DNA of 64,000 nt from Blastococcus aggregatus (GCF_900221005.1 NZ_OBQI01000002.1:744001-808000), one strand, 5' to 3'; shown: positions 50,945 to 59,702, numbered from the stretch's first letter. Translations and numbers: made by a program. The notes: generated by a model from the letters alone, not told the origin.

Positions 50945-50981
50945 GGCGCGACCCTATGCCCGGCGTCGGGCACCCTGGGCC

Positions 50982-51005
50982 CGTGACCGAGCTTGCGAGG
51001 TCACG
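50982..51005. promoter_or_regulatory. Inverted repeat between fur-like and aminotransferase genes
   Basis: CGTGACC (50982-50988) and GGTCACG (50999-51005) are perfect 7-bp arms with a 10-base spacer. They lie in the 114-bp divergent gap, on the side of the aminodeoxychorismate lyase-like gene. Arm spacing differs from a typical Fur box, so the ligand is uncertain. Confidence 0.4.
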
Positions 51006-51058
51006 CGAGGACACTGCACCCAGGGCACGTGCCCGACGAGCGTCAGCGAGGAGGGTCC

Positions 51059-51907
51059 GTGACCGATCTGCGCAGCGTGGCCGTCTGGCGGAACGGAGCC
51101 GCCGTCGCCGTCCCCGCCGACGAGGCCGTGGTGACCGCCTGGGACCAGGGCCTGGTCCGCGGCGACGGCGCCTTCGAGTCGGTGGCGGTGCTCGACGGCG
51201 GCACCCCGCACCTGCCGGCGCACCTGGCCCGGCTGACCCGGTCGGCCGCGCTGCTGGAGATCCCCCACCCGGGCGACGACGCCTGGCGCGCCCTCGTCGG
51301 GGCGGTGCTGGCGGGCTGGCCGGTGGACACCGAGGGCGTGATCCGGCTGCTGCTCACCCGGGGGCCGGGAGACGACGCACCGCCGACCGCGCTCGCCCTG
51401 CTGGCACCCGTGCCCGCCGAGACCGTCCGACAGCGCACCACGGGCGTCTCGGTGATCAGCCTCTCCCTCGGCGTCCCGGCGGACTTCCGCGCGCGGGCGC
51501 CGTGGCTGCTGGGCGGCGCGAAGACGCTCTCCTACGCGGTGAACATGGCCGCCTACCGGCACGCGCACTCCCTCGGCGCGGACGACGTCGTCCTCACCTC
51601 GCTCGAGGGCGAACTGCTCGAGGGGCCGACGTCGACGGTGGCGTGGGCGGCCGGCGGCACGCTGCACACCCCGCCGACCGAGACCGGCATCCTGCCCGGT
51701 ACCACCGTCGCCCGGCTGTTCGAGCGCGCATCGGCCGAGGGCTGGCCGACGGCGCGGACGCGGGCCACCGTCGACGACCTGCACGCCGCCGACGCCGTCT
51801 GGCTGCTGTCCGGGGTGCGCGGGGCCGCGCCGGTGCACACGCTCGACGGCGTGCGCCGCGGTGACGCGGGCCTGACGTCGCGCGTGCGGGAGCTCCTCGC
51901 CCGGTAA
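51059..51907 (+). CDS. Aminodeoxychorismate lyase-like class IV aminotransferase
   Basis: 282 residues of fold-type IV PLP enzyme. It has [57 protein letters not shown] (PLP lysine in AKTLSY) and [19 protein letters not shown]. Substrates of this family are 4-amino-4-deoxychorismate (PabC), branched-chain amino acids or D-amino acids; the GEL-EGPTS and short length favour PabC (folate). The GTG at 51059 has GAGGAGGG upstream. It is near YgfZ, which binds folate, a loose functional link. Confidence 0.85.
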   Translation: MTDLRSVAVWRNGAAVAVPADEAVVTAWDQGLVRGDGAFESVAVLDGGTPHLPAHLARLTRSAALLEIPHPGDDAWRALVGAVLAGWPVDTEGVIRLLLTRGPGDDAPPTALALLAPVPAETVRQRTTGVSVISLSLGVPADFRARAPWLLGGAKTLSYAVNMAAYRHAHSLGADDVVLTSLEGELLEGPTSTVAWAAGGTLHTPPTETGILPGTTVARLFERASAEGWPTARTRATVDDLHAADAVWLLSGVRGAAPVHTLDGVRRGDAGLTSRVRELLAR

Positions 51908-51960
51908 CCTGTCTCCCGGTGCGCCGGGAAGTCTGGTCGGCAACGTCCTTCTCGACCCTT
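51905..51960 (+). ncRNA. Structured leader of nhaA (nhaA-associated RNA motif, riboswitch candidate)
   Basis: TAACCT (51905-51910) overlaps the previous stop codon and is a -10 candidate. The transcript would begin with a TCCCGG-TGCG-CCGGGA hairpin. AGTCTGGTCGGCAACG follows, then a GGTCG/CGACC pairing. Actinobacterial nhaA leaders often carry a sequence like GCGCCGGGAAGTCTGGTCGG, which I recall as an nhaA-associated RNA motif (some of which bind Li+ or Na+). No database check was possible. Confidence 0.5.
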
Positions 51961-51977
51961 CCCCCGGAGCCGCCCCC

Positions 51978-53396
51978 GTGAGCACCTCGTCCTCCCCCCG
52001 CCTCCTCGGCCGCGGCTCGTGGCCCGAGGCGCAACGGATCGCCTCGGTGCTCCGGCGCGAGACCGTCGGCGGCGCCCTGCTGCTCGTCGGTGCCGCGATC
52101 GCGCTCGTCTGGGCCAACTCCCCGTGGGCGGAGAGCTACGAGTCGCTGCGGGACACCCGCGTCGGCCCGTCGGCGCTGCACCTGGACCTGACGCTCGGCA
52201 CGTGGGCGGCCGACGGCCTGCTGGCGATCTTCTTCTTCGTGGCCGGCCTGGAGCTCAAGCGCGAGTTCGTCGCCGGCGACCTGCGCGAACCGCGGCGCGC
52301 GGCGCTGCCGATCGCCGCGGCCGTGGGCGGCATGGCGGTGCCCGCGCTGATCTTCGTGCTGTTCAACCTGGGCGGGACCGACGGCGCGCTGCGCGGCTGG
52401 GCCATCCCGTCGGCCACCGACATCGCCTTCGCCCTGGCCGTCCTCGCGGTGATCAGCACTCACCTGCCGACGGCGCTGCGCACCTTCCTGCTCACCCTCG
52501 CCGTCGTCGACGACCTGCTGGCGATCGTCGTCATCGCGATCTTCTACACCGCGGCGCTGGACGTCCCGGCCCTGCTGCTCTCCCTGCTGCCGCTGGCCGT
52601 CTTCGGCTTCCTCGTGCAGAAGCGGATCCGCTCCTGGTGGCTGCTGCTGCCGCTGGCCGCGCTCACCTGGGTGCTGATGCACGAGTCCGGCGTGCACGCC
52701 ACCGTCGCCGGCGTGCTGCTGGCCTTCACCGTGCCCGTCGTCCGCAGCGCGGCGGCCGGCGGACCGGACGCGGGCCCCGGGCTCGCCGAGCACTTCGAGC
52801 ACCGGCTCCGGCCGCTCTCGGCCGGGTTCGCCGTGCCCGTCTTCGCGTTCTTCTCCGCGGGCGTGGCGTTCGGCGGCATCTCGGGACTGGGCGAGTCGCT
52901 GGGCGACAGCATCGCCATCGGCATCATGGTGGGCCTGGTCGCCGGAAAGGCGATCGGCATCACCGGAGCCACCTGGCTGGTCTCGCGGTTCACCCGCGCG
53001 CAGCTCGACGAGAACCTGAGCTGGACCGACGTCGTGGGGCTCGCCCTGCTCGGCGGGATGGGGTTCACCGTCTCGCTGCTGATCACCGAGCTCGCCTACG
53101 TCGACGACCCCGAGAGCTTCGACCACGCCAAGGTCGGCATCCTGCTCGGCACCGTGATCGCCGCCGCGCTGGCCGCGGTCATCCTGCGACTGCGCAACCG
53201 CCAGTACCGGGAGATCGCCGCCCAGGAGCGGGTCGACGTCGACGCCGACGGCATCCCCGACGTCTACGAGGCGCCCGAGAACATCGGGCCCGCGCGACCG
53301 GCCTGGCCGACGGTGGACGACGCGGCCGACCACGACCCCGGCCGGCGCTGGACGCCGCCCCCGGGGCGGCCCGGCGGGCCGTTCGCCGACAGCTGA
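51978..53396 (+). CDS. nhaA: Na+/H+ antiporter NhaA
   Basis: 472-residue membrane antiporter. About 11-12 helices are visible. Family motifs: [50 protein letters not shown] (the unwound ATD segment) and [17 protein letters not shown] with the paired aspartates corresponding to Asp163/Asp164 of E. coli NhaA. The C-terminal tail ([20 protein letters not shown]) is acidic and proline-rich, longer than in E. coli. Exchanges Na+ or Li+ for protons at the plasma membrane. A structured leader precedes it. Confidence 0.95.
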   Translation: MSTSSSPRLLGRGSWPEAQRIASVLRRETVGGALLLVGAAIALVWANSPWAESYESLRDTRVGPSALHLDLTLGTWAADGLLAIFFFVAGLELKREFVAGDLREPRRAALPIAAAVGGMAVPALIFVLFNLGGTDGALRGWAIPSATDIAFALAVLAVISTHLPTALRTFLLTLAVVDDLLAIVVIAIFYTAALDVPALLLSLLPLAVFGFLVQKRIRSWWLLLPLAALTWVLMHESGVHATVAGVLLAFTVPVVRSAAAGGPDAGPGLAEHFEHRLRPLSAGFAVPVFAFFSAGVAFGGISGLGESLGDSIAIGIMVGLVAGKAIGITGATWLVSRFTRAQLDENLSWTDVVGLALLGGMGFTVSLLITELAYVDDPESFDHAKVGILLGTVIAAALAAVILRLRNRQYREIAAQERVDVDADGIPDVYEAPENIGPARPAWPTVDDAADHDPGRRWTPPPGRPGGPFADS

Positions 53397-53711
53397 CTTT
53401 TTCGGTTGCCGACGCTCTCGGGCCGGACGTACCGTCGTCGTACACGAGAGAGGAGGTGGTCCGTAACTTTGCTGAGCTACAGGACTCGTGAGGTGGCTGT
53501 CCGCTAGCCGCCGTCCAGATGGGCCGCCCGTTCAGCGTCCGCGCTGAGCGACGGCAGATCGCCCGTCCGTCGTACGGCGGCGAGCGAGAACCGGACAGTC
53601 ACCCGACCCCCGGGCCGCCGACCGTTGTCCAGTCGGCCCGCACGCAGCTCCCTCCGGGGAGCGCGGCGGAGCAGCCCGGGGGTTGTCCGTTCTCCGGGTA
53701 GGTTGCGCCCC
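53397..53711 (+). other. 315-bp gap holding a mini-ORF with promoter and ribosome site
   Basis: Between nhaA and the next gene. It has a TTGCCG-N18-TACCGT promoter-like pair (53406-53435), AGGAGG (53451-53456) and two short overlapping reading frames (below). The remainder to 53711 is GC-rich with no ORF of note. TAGGTT at 53699-53704 is a leaderless promoter for the following gene. Confidence 0.5.
53469..53507 (+). CDS. Candidate 12-residue mini-protein (LSYRTREVAVR)
   Basis: TTG start with AGGAGG 12 bases upstream, giving MLSYRTREVAVR. I recall similar actinobacterial mini-ORFs ending in xxYRTREVA, but cannot confirm. A second frame, GTG at 53456, would give MVRNFAELQDS and ends at 53491 inside the first. 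Either one could be a leader peptide or a real microprotein. Only the promoter, ribosome site and AT-rich composition support it. Confidence 0.35.
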   Translation: MLSYRTREVAVR

Positions 53712-54443
53712 ATGGAGCTGGGCGGCCTGCCGGTCGAGACCGACGTCTGGCAGGGCGTGTGGATCTCCGTCGCCTGCCGCCTCGGCGCCCCCGGCACGGT
53801 CTCCGCCCTGCTCCCCGCCTTCGAGGCCCACGCGCGGGTCTTCCACCCGGCGGTCCGCTACGCCGGGGACGACGACATCGAGGTGCCCTGGGCCGAGGTC
53901 GCCGCGCACAACGGCACCCGAGCGCACCCGCTCATGCAGTGGCACACGATCACCGGCAGCTGGGACGCCCAGCCCCCCGAGCTCCAGGCCGCGGTGTGGG
54001 ACGACGGCCCGGCCGAGGGGCATCTGCCGGTCGCCGTGGCCGCCCGCCTGGCCGCCGTCCTCGCCGGGCACACCGCCACTCCGCAGGACTGCCTGTTCGG
54101 GCGGTGGGACGGCTACGGCTTCGACCTGCCGGACCCCGACTCGCCCCCGCGGATGCCGCTGCGCGGCAACCACGACGTGGTGCTGGTCCGTGGCACCGTC
54201 GCCGACGCCGTCCGGAACCTCGCGCCCGAGCCGCACGAGCAGAGCGCCAACCTGTGGTGGCCGGCCGACCGCGCCTGGTGCGTGGTCACCGACATCGACC
54301 TGACCAGCACCTACGTCGGCGGCAGCGCCGCGTGCATCGCCGAGCTCCTGGCCACCCCGGGGATCGAGGCGCTCCCCGCCCGGCCGGAGGACTCGACCGC
54401 CTTCGCCGCAGACACCCTCAACCCGCTGCCCGGAGGGCGCTGA
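53712..54443 (+). CDS. Conserved hypothetical protein
   Basis: 243-residue soluble protein without recognised domain. It has VWQGVWISVACRLGAPGTV, HPLMQWHTITGSW, TPQDCLFGRWDGYGFDLPDP and NLWWPADRAWCVVTDIDLTS. The GRWDGYG and D-x-D-L-T-S segments suggest a small alpha-beta protein seen in Streptomyces and related genera. Leaderless start: TAGGTT lies 7 bases before the ATG. No operon partner. Confidence 0.7.
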   Translation: MELGGLPVETDVWQGVWISVACRLGAPGTVSALLPAFEAHARVFHPAVRYAGDDDIEVPWAEVAAHNGTRAHPLMQWHTITGSWDAQPPELQAAVWDDGPAEGHLPVAVAARLAAVLAGHTATPQDCLFGRWDGYGFDLPDPDSPPRMPLRGNHDVVLVRGTVADAVRNLAPEPHEQSANLWWPADRAWCVVTDIDLTSTYVGGSAACIAELLATPGIEALPARPEDSTAFAADTLNPLPGGR

Positions 54444-54461
54444 GCGCACCCGTTCTGCGGC

Positions 54462-55256
54462 ATGCTGCGCGGCGTGCGCCTCGCTGCCGCCCGCGCTCTC
54501 GCCGCGCTCTGGACCCTGACCTGGCTGCTGCTCCCCGGCTTCGGGCTGATCGACCTCTCCGTCTCCTGGGACGAGGACTGGGCGGTCGTGCTCGAGGCGA
54601 GCTGGGGGATCACGATGACCGTGCTGGTCGGCGGCTCGTTCCTCGCCGTCGCCGTCCGGCCGCGCGGCGCGCGCGCCGCCTGGGCCACCCTCGGCGTCAC
54701 GGGAGCCGGCTGGCTGGTGGCGGTGGCCGCCGGGCTGGAGTGGCCACTGCTCGGCTTCGTCGCCCTGCTGGCGGTGCAGGCGGCACTGCTGCTCGCGCTG
54801 CTGCCCACCCGACCGCGGTGGCAGCCGCTCACCTGGTCGGTCTCGCCGGCGCTGCTCGCCCTCGCCACGCTGGGCGCCGTCCCGTGGCTGGTGCACGCGG
54901 CGGACATGTGGCGGGCCAATCGGCGGGGCGCCGGCGTCGCCCTCGGCGAGGTCACCAACGGCATCGACCACCACGCCGTGCAGGGCGCCCTGGCACTGTC
55001 GCTGGTGGTCCTGCCGCTGCTGGCGGCCTGCTGGCCGGAGGGACGGCGGTTCCTCGGCACGTCGGCCGGGGTGTGCGCCGGCTACGTGGGTCTGGTGTCG
55101 GCCGCTTTCCCCGGCGAGTGGGCAGGGTTCTCCCCCGTCTGGTCCTGGCTCTGCCTGGGCTGGGCCGCGGCGCTGATCATGCTGTCCGCGCCCCCGCGCC
55201 GGTCAGAGCTGCGCGAGCTCGGCCTCGAGGTCGTCGAGCCCCAACGACCCCTGTGA
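54462..55256 (+). CDS. Multi-pass membrane protein of unknown function
   Basis: 264 residues with about 7-8 hydrophobic segments (for example LAALWTLTWLLLPGFGLI, ITMTVLVGGSFLAVAV, LGVTGAGWLVAVAAGL, LSLVVLPLLAACW). A conserved loop reads MWRANRRGAGVALGEVTNGIDHH. No enzyme motif. The last 18 codons overlap the 3' end of the convergent DUF885 gene by 54 bp. Confidence 0.7.
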   Translation: MLRGVRLAAARALAALWTLTWLLLPGFGLIDLSVSWDEDWAVVLEASWGITMTVLVGGSFLAVAVRPRGARAAWATLGVTGAGWLVAVAAGLEWPLLGFVALLAVQAALLLALLPTRPRWQPLTWSVSPALLALATLGAVPWLVHAADMWRANRRGAGVALGEVTNGIDHHAVQGALALSLVVLPLLAACWPEGRRFLGTSAGVCAGYVGLVSAAFPGEWAGFSPVWSWLCLGWAAALIMLSAPPRRSELRELGLEVVEPQRPL

Positions 55257-56912
55257 GAGCGCGGCCATGTGCCACGCCTTGAGGTCGAACGCCTCACCCC
55301 GCGCCTGCCGCGCCTGCTCCCGGCCGGCCAGCCAGGCCCGCTCGCCCAGCTTGTAGCCGATCGCCTGCCCGGGGATGCCGAGGTAGCGGACCAGCTCGCT
55401 GTCGAGGAAGGCCAGCGCGGCGCCGGAGTTCTCACCGAGGAAGGCGCGCGCGAGGTCCGGCGTCCACGGCTCGCCGCGGTGCGCGGCCAGCGCACCCTCG
55501 GCGTCGTCGGGGATCGGGAGCTGCAGGTGCATGCCGATGTCGATGACCACGCGCACCGAGCGCAGCTGCTGGGCGTCGAGGAAGCCCAGCCGGGTGCCGG
55601 GGTCGGCGAAGTAGCCGAGCTCGTCCATGAACCGCTCGGCGTAGAGCGCCCAGCCCTCGACGTTCGCGCTGACCGAGCCCACCGAGGTCTGGTAGGTGGA
55701 CAGCTGCTGCGAGACGTACGCCCACTGGGCCAGCTGCAGGTGGTGTCCCGGGACGCCCTCGTGGTACCAGATCGACACCAGGTCCCAGAGCGGGAAGCGG
55801 GTCCTCCCCAGCGTCGGCAGCCAGGTGCGGCCGGGCCGGGAGAAGTCCTGCGAGGGCCGGGTGTAGTACGGAGCCGCCGCACTGCCGGGGGGCGCGATCA
55901 TGGCCTCGACCCGGCGCAGCGGCTCGGCGAGGTCGAAGTGCGTGCCGTCGAGCTCGGCGATCGCCTCGTCCATCATCGCCTGCAGCCGGACGCGGATCTC
56001 CTCCACGCCCTCGACGGCGGGGCCGCTGGTGGCCAGCACCCGCATCGCCTCCATCGGCGTCGCGCCGGCCTGGACGCGGTCGGCCTCGATCCGCTGCTCG
56101 GCGAGGATCCGCTTGTGCTCGGCCCAGCCCCAGGCGTACGCCTCCTCGAGGCCCCCGTCGGGCCCGAGGTCCGAGCCGGACCAGCGGCGCACGGCCAGTG
56201 CGTAGCGCTCGCGGCCGACGGCGTCGGGCACGCCCTCGGTGCGCGGGCCGTACTCGTCGCGCAGGTGGTCGCGGATCGCGGCCACGGCGGCGTCGGCGTC
56301 CGCCGCGGCCGCCAGCAGCTCCGGCTGCAGCGCCTCGGGACCGGTCGCGACGAAGGTCGTGAAGTACGGGCCGGCCAGCCACTCGTCGAGCTGCTCGACG
56401 ATGGTGCGCACCTGGCGCGGGGCGACCAGCAGGTCGCGGCGCACCGCCTCCTCGAGCGTCTCCCGGTAGCCGCGGTACGCCTCGGGGACGCGGGCGATCC
56501 GGCGGGCGATGACCGCCCAGTCCTCGTCGGTCGCGGTGGGCATCAGGCTGAACACCTGGCGGACCGAGTGCACGGGCGAGAACAGGATGTTCAGCGACCG
56601 GAAGCTCTCCCCCGCCCAGTGCCCGTCGAGCTCGGAGGTGAGCCGCTCGCGCAGCAGCCGGGCGCAGCGCCGCTCGACCGGGTCGTCCTCGAGGGCGGGG
56701 TTCTCCGCCAGCACGCGGTCGAGCTCGGCGAGGGTCTCCCGCACCAGCGAGACCTCGGCCTCGAGCCCCTCCGGGGAGAGGTCGGGCAGCCGGTCGTCGC
56801 CGGGGCGGGCGCCGAGCTGGGTGGCCAGGATCGGGTCGAGCTCGCAGGCGGCGGCGACGTAGGCGTCGGCCACCTGGCGGGGGGTGGTCGGCGTCGTCGG
56901 CGTCTCGGTCAT
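55203..56912 (-). CDS. DUF885-family metallopeptidase-like protein
   Basis: 569-residue soluble protein. The signature is SIWYHEGVPGHHLQLAQWAY (HEGxPGHH), followed by a conserved NVEGWALYAERFMDELGYFADP acidic helix that would supply the third metal ligand. This arrangement resembles M32-type zinc carboxypeptidases, and DUF885 proteins are thought to be peptidases. No signal peptide. The ATG overlaps the nitrobindin-like stop (ATGA). Substrate unknown. Confidence 0.85.
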   Translation of the reverse strand: MTETPTTPTTPRQVADAYVAAACELDPILATQLGARPGDDRLPDLSPEGLEAEVSLVRETLAELDRVLAENPALEDDPVERRCARLLRERLTSELDGHWAGESFRSLNILFSPVHSVRQVFSLMPTATDEDWAVIARRIARVPEAYRGYRETLEEAVRRDLLVAPRQVRTIVEQLDEWLAGPYFTTFVATGPEALQPELLAAAADADAAVAAIRDHLRDEYGPRTEGVPDAVGRERYALAVRRWSGSDLGPDGGLEEAYAWGWAEHKRILAEQRIEADRVQAGATPMEAMRVLATSGPAVEGVEEIRVRLQAMMDEAIAELDGTHFDLAEPLRRVEAMIAPPGSAAAPYYTRPSQDFSRPGRTWLPTLGRTRFPLWDLVSIWYHEGVPGHHLQLAQWAYVSQQLSTYQTSVGSVSANVEGWALYAERFMDELGYFADPGTRLGFLDAQQLRSVRVVIDIGMHLQLPIPDDAEGALAAHRGEPWTPDLARAFLGENSGAALAFLDSELVRYLGIPGQAIGYKLGERAWLAGREQARQARGEAFDLKAWHMAALSQGSLGLDDLEAELAQL

Positions 56913-57457
56913 CGAAGCCTCTCCAGCCGGGCGGACATGGTGGGACGGAGCTCTCCGCCGCCCACCGCGCGGTCGACGGCGTACATGAGCGCGCCCTCGA
57001 CGATGCCGTAGAGGCGGACCGCCCGGGTCACCTCCGGCGCGTCCGGCGTGCGGGCGACGAGGTCGGTGGCGAGCTCCCAGCTGGTCGTGGTCCGGGCGGC
57101 GCCGACGTACATCTCCAGCAGGCCGTCGGCGCCCGCCACCAGCAGCTCGACGTCGTCACCCTCGCCGCGGGAACGCCAGAAGCCGGTCTCCCGGACGTCC
57201 GGGCCGACGACCTGACCGTCGTCGGTGAGCCGCCAGGTGCGCGAGTCGTAGGCGAGGAACCCGCGGCCGTCGTGGCTGAACCGCACCCACTGGCCGAACC
57301 GGAGATCCGCGCCGGACCCCGCCGCAGCGCCGGCCAGGATGCCCTCGCCGTGCCACTCGCCCAGCAGCGGCAGCACCGACAGCAGCTGGTCGGACACCTC
57401 CGGGCCGGTGCGGACGTCGACGGTGTCGGGGACCGGCAGCTCCGTCGGCGCGCTCAT
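56909..57457 (-). CDS. Nitrobindin-like (FABP-fold) protein lacking the heme histidine
   Basis: 182 residues. It has the nitrobindin GxWxGxG motif (LLGEWHGEGIL) and the beta-barrel strands DLRFGQWVRFSHDGRGFLAYD, RETGFWRSR and TSWELATDLVAR. Heme-binding nitrobindins end in a short segment with a proximal histidine (pattern H-L-x-A-x-L-R); here the end is LRPTMSARLERLR with threonine in its place. It thus belongs to the group annotated as nitrobindin-like without heme. Function unknown. The ATG overlaps the stop of a 34-residue upstream ORF. Confidence 0.8.
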   Translation of the reverse strand: MSAPTELPVPDTVDVRTGPEVSDQLLSVLPLLGEWHGEGILAGAAAGSGADLRFGQWVRFSHDGRGFLAYDSRTWRLTDDGQVVGPDVRETGFWRSRGEGDDVELLVAGADGLLEMYVGAARTTTSWELATDLVARTPDAPEVTRAVRLYGIVEGALMYAVDRAVGGGELRPTMSARLERLR

Positions 57458-57558
57458 CGCCGCGCCCCCGTCGGGCGGCGCGAGAGGCGCACGGCGCCGT
57501 AGCCGCAGGAGAGCGCGGCCAGCGCCGCCAGGGCGACCAGGACCCAGGCAGAAACCAT
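57454..57558 (-). CDS. 34-residue single-pass membrane microprotein
   Basis: The sequence begins MVSAWVLVALAALAALSCGY, followed by GAVRLSRRPTGARR. One hydrophobic helix of about 15-18 residues has a basic tail inside. TACCGT lies 7 bases before the ATG (leaderless). Its stop overlaps the next start (ATGA), the same coupling as for real genes here. It could be a small membrane anchor or coupling ORF. Only 17 bp separate it from the divergent DUF4184 gene. Confidence 0.55.
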   Translation of the reverse strand: MVSAWVLVALAALAALSCGYGAVRLSRRPTGARR

Positions 57559-57575
57559 GCATGCCACGGTAGTGA

Positions 57576-58301
57576 GTGCCGTTCACCCCGAGCCACGCGG
57601 CGGTCGTGCTGCCGTTCCTGCGCACCCCGCTGCCCGCGTCGGCGCTGATCGCCGGCAGCGTCGCGCCCGACCTGCCCTTCTACCTGCCGTTCGAGCTGCC
57701 GTGGCCGACGCACACCGCCGGCGCCGTCGTCACCACCGACGTGCTGATCGGGCTCGCCGCCTGGGCGCTGTGGCACGGGCTGCTCGCGGAGCCGGCCGTC
57801 CGGGCCGCACCCGCGGCGCTGCGCGCGCGGGTGACCGGCGTCCCCCTCGGGCTCCGGATCCGGCTGGCGTCCCCGGCGCGGGGAGCCTGGACGCTGCTCG
57901 CGCTGGCGGTGGGCGCCGGCACCCACGTGCTGTGGGACGAGTTCACCCACGCCCGGCGCTGGGGCCCGGAGACGTTCCCCGTGCTGGCCGAGCAGTGGGG
58001 CCTGATGCCCGGCTATCGGTGGCTGCAGTACGGCATGAGCGTGCTCGGCGGGCTGGCCCTGCTCGGCTGGGCCCTGCACTGGTGGCTCCGGACACCGGCC
58101 CGGACGTCGGCACCGGCCGGACGGCGGTGGCCCTGGGTGCTGCTCGGAGCGGTCGGCACCGTCGTCGGCACCGCAGCCGCGCTGCCCGCGGGCGACCTCG
58201 GCGAGGCCATCTACGACGCCGCGACCTGGGGCGGCGGCACCGCGCTGGGCCTCGCGGTGCTGCTGGCGGCGGCCTGGCAGCTCCGCCCCCGGCGCCGCTG
58301 A
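57576..58301 (+). CDS. DUF4184 family membrane protein
   Basis: 241 residues. The N-terminus PFTPSHAAVVLPFLRTP is the DUF4184 signature. It has about five membrane helices and a conserved GTHVLWDEFTHARRWGPE loop with His and Asp residues that resemble a metal site. Often described as a membrane-bound hydrolase-like family of unknown role. GTG start; the promoter must lie inside the divergent microprotein gene. Confidence 0.85.
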   Translation: MPFTPSHAAVVLPFLRTPLPASALIAGSVAPDLPFYLPFELPWPTHTAGAVVTTDVLIGLAAWALWHGLLAEPAVRAAPAALRARVTGVPLGLRIRLASPARGAWTLLALAVGAGTHVLWDEFTHARRWGPETFPVLAEQWGLMPGYRWLQYGMSVLGGLALLGWALHWWLRTPARTSAPAGRRWPWVLLGAVGTVVGTAAALPAGDLGEAIYDAATWGGGTALGLAVLLAAAWQLRPRRR

Positions 58302-58327
58302 GCGACCGGGCCCCGCTGTCCCGGCGC

Positions 58328-58333
58328 TTATAG
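58328..58333 (+). promoter_or_regulatory. Candidate -10 box of the PAS-SpoIIE phosphatase gene
   Basis: TATAGT in GCTTATAGTCC about 61 bp before the GTG start. The strongest AT-rich -10-like box in this part of the window. GGAGG lies close to the start codon. Confidence 0.4.
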
Positions 58334-58393
58334 TCCTCCCAGCGGGACCAGCGATCGCCGGCGCCCCGTCCGGCACGGTCCGGGACGACGGAG

Positions 58394-59641
58394 GTGCGCG
58401 TGCGAACGCCCGAGGAGGAGCTCGCGCGTGCGCTCATCCGCTACGAGTGGGTGCTGGCCAACGTCGCCGACGGGATCTACGGCCTCGACACCGAGGGCCG
58501 GGTCGAGTTCGTCAATCCCGCCGCCGTGCGCCTCACCGGCTACCCCTCCGTCGAGCAGCGCGGCATCGACCAGCACGCCCTGCTGCACCACTCGCACCTC
58601 GACGGCTCCCCGTACCCGCGCGAGGAGTGCCCGGTCTGGCAGGCCATCCGCAGCGGCCGCACCGTCTTCGCCGACGACGAGGTGTTCTGGCGCAAGGACG
58701 GCGTCCCGGTCCCCGTGGAGCTGGTCGCCGTCCCCACGGTCGAGGAGGGCGGGGTCACCGGCGTCATCGTCTCCTTCCGCGACCTCACCGAACGGCGCGC
58801 GGCCGAGGCGCAGGCCGCCGAGCTCGACCGGCTGGCGCGCGAGGCGGCCGCGTCGCGGGCGCTCGCCGACCAGCTGCAGCAGGCCCTGCTCACCCCACCG
58901 CCCGAGCCGGACCACCTGCACGTCGTCGTCCGGTACCTCCCCGCCGGTCACGAGGCCCAGGTCGGCGGCGACTGGTACGACGCGTTCCTGCAGCCCGACG
59001 GCGCCACGATGCTCGCGATCGGCGACGTCGTCGGCCACGGCAGCGGCGCCGCGGCCGCTATGGGCCAGCTCCGCGGGATCCTCCGGGCGCTCGCCTACGA
59101 CAACGACGAGACTCCGGCGGAGACCCTGGGGCGCACCGACCGGGCCGCCTCCGGCCTGGCCGTCTCGACCCTGGCGACCGCGATCCTCGCCCGCGTCGAG
59201 CGGCATCCCGACGTGCCCGTGGCCGGGCGGCGGGTGGTCCGCTGGAGCAACGCCGGCCACGTCCCCCCGCTGCTGCTGGCGCCGGACGGCAGCTCCCGCG
59301 TGCTCGAGACGACGCCGGACCTGATGCTCGGCGTCGAGCCGTCGGCTCCGCGCCGCGATCACACCGTCGAGCTGGACTCCGACCACACGCTGCTGCTGGT
59401 CACCGACGGGCTGGTCGAGAAGCGGAGTTCCGATCTGGACGAGGGCATGGCCCGGCTGCAGGACGCGCTGCGCGATCTGGGCCGGACCCCGCTTCCGGAG
59501 TTGCTCGACACCGTGCTCCACCGGCTCGTCCCCCGGGCCGGCGAGGACGACGTCGCCGTGGTGGCCGTGCGTGCCTATCCCGAGGACCGTCCGCGGCCGG
59601 CCGAGGCCGGGCCGAACGTCCTCCCGCCCGGCATCAGCTGA
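58394..59641 (+). CDS. PAS-domain SpoIIE/RsbU-type protein phosphatase
   Basis: 415 residues. A PAS domain (about residues 15-135) has ADGIYGLDTEGRVEFVNPAA and WRKDGVPVPVELVAVPT. A helical linker (RRAAEAQAAELDRLAREAAA) leads to the PPM/SpoIIE domain: VGGDWYDAFLQPDGATMLAI (first metal Asp), IGDVVGHGSGAAAAMGQLRG, and GEDDVAVVAVR at the end. Such proteins dephosphorylate an anti-anti-sigma factor in response to a sensed signal. No anti-sigma or STAS gene is near, so the target is elsewhere. The start could also be the second GTG at 58400. Confidence 0.9.
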   Translation: MRVRTPEEELARALIRYEWVLANVADGIYGLDTEGRVEFVNPAAVRLTGYPSVEQRGIDQHALLHHSHLDGSPYPREECPVWQAIRSGRTVFADDEVFWRKDGVPVPVELVAVPTVEEGGVTGVIVSFRDLTERRAAEAQAAELDRLAREAAASRALADQLQQALLTPPPEPDHLHVVVRYLPAGHEAQVGGDWYDAFLQPDGATMLAIGDVVGHGSGAAAAMGQLRGILRALAYDNDETPAETLGRTDRAASGLAVSTLATAILARVERHPDVPVAGRRVVRWSNAGHVPPLLLAPDGSSRVLETTPDLMLGVEPSAPRRDHTVELDSDHTLLLVTDGLVEKRSSDLDEGMARLQDALRDLGRTPLPELLDTVLHRLVPRAGEDDVAVVAVRAYPEDRPRPAEAGPNVLPPGIS

Positions 59642-59648
59642 GCACACG

Positions 59649-59686
59649 GCAGCGCCCGCCCCGGCCGGAGCCGGGACGGGCGCTGC
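59649..59686. terminator. Long hairpin between convergent genes
   Basis: GCAGCGCCCGCCCCGGC and GCCGGGACGGGCGCTGC pair over 17 bp with a single mismatch, around a 4-base loop. It starts 8 bp after the phosphatase stop and lies 17 bp before the SseC stop. It is likely a bidirectional terminator. Confidence 0.7.
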
Positions 59687-59702
59687 ATCGTCCGGAGGGA
59701 CG

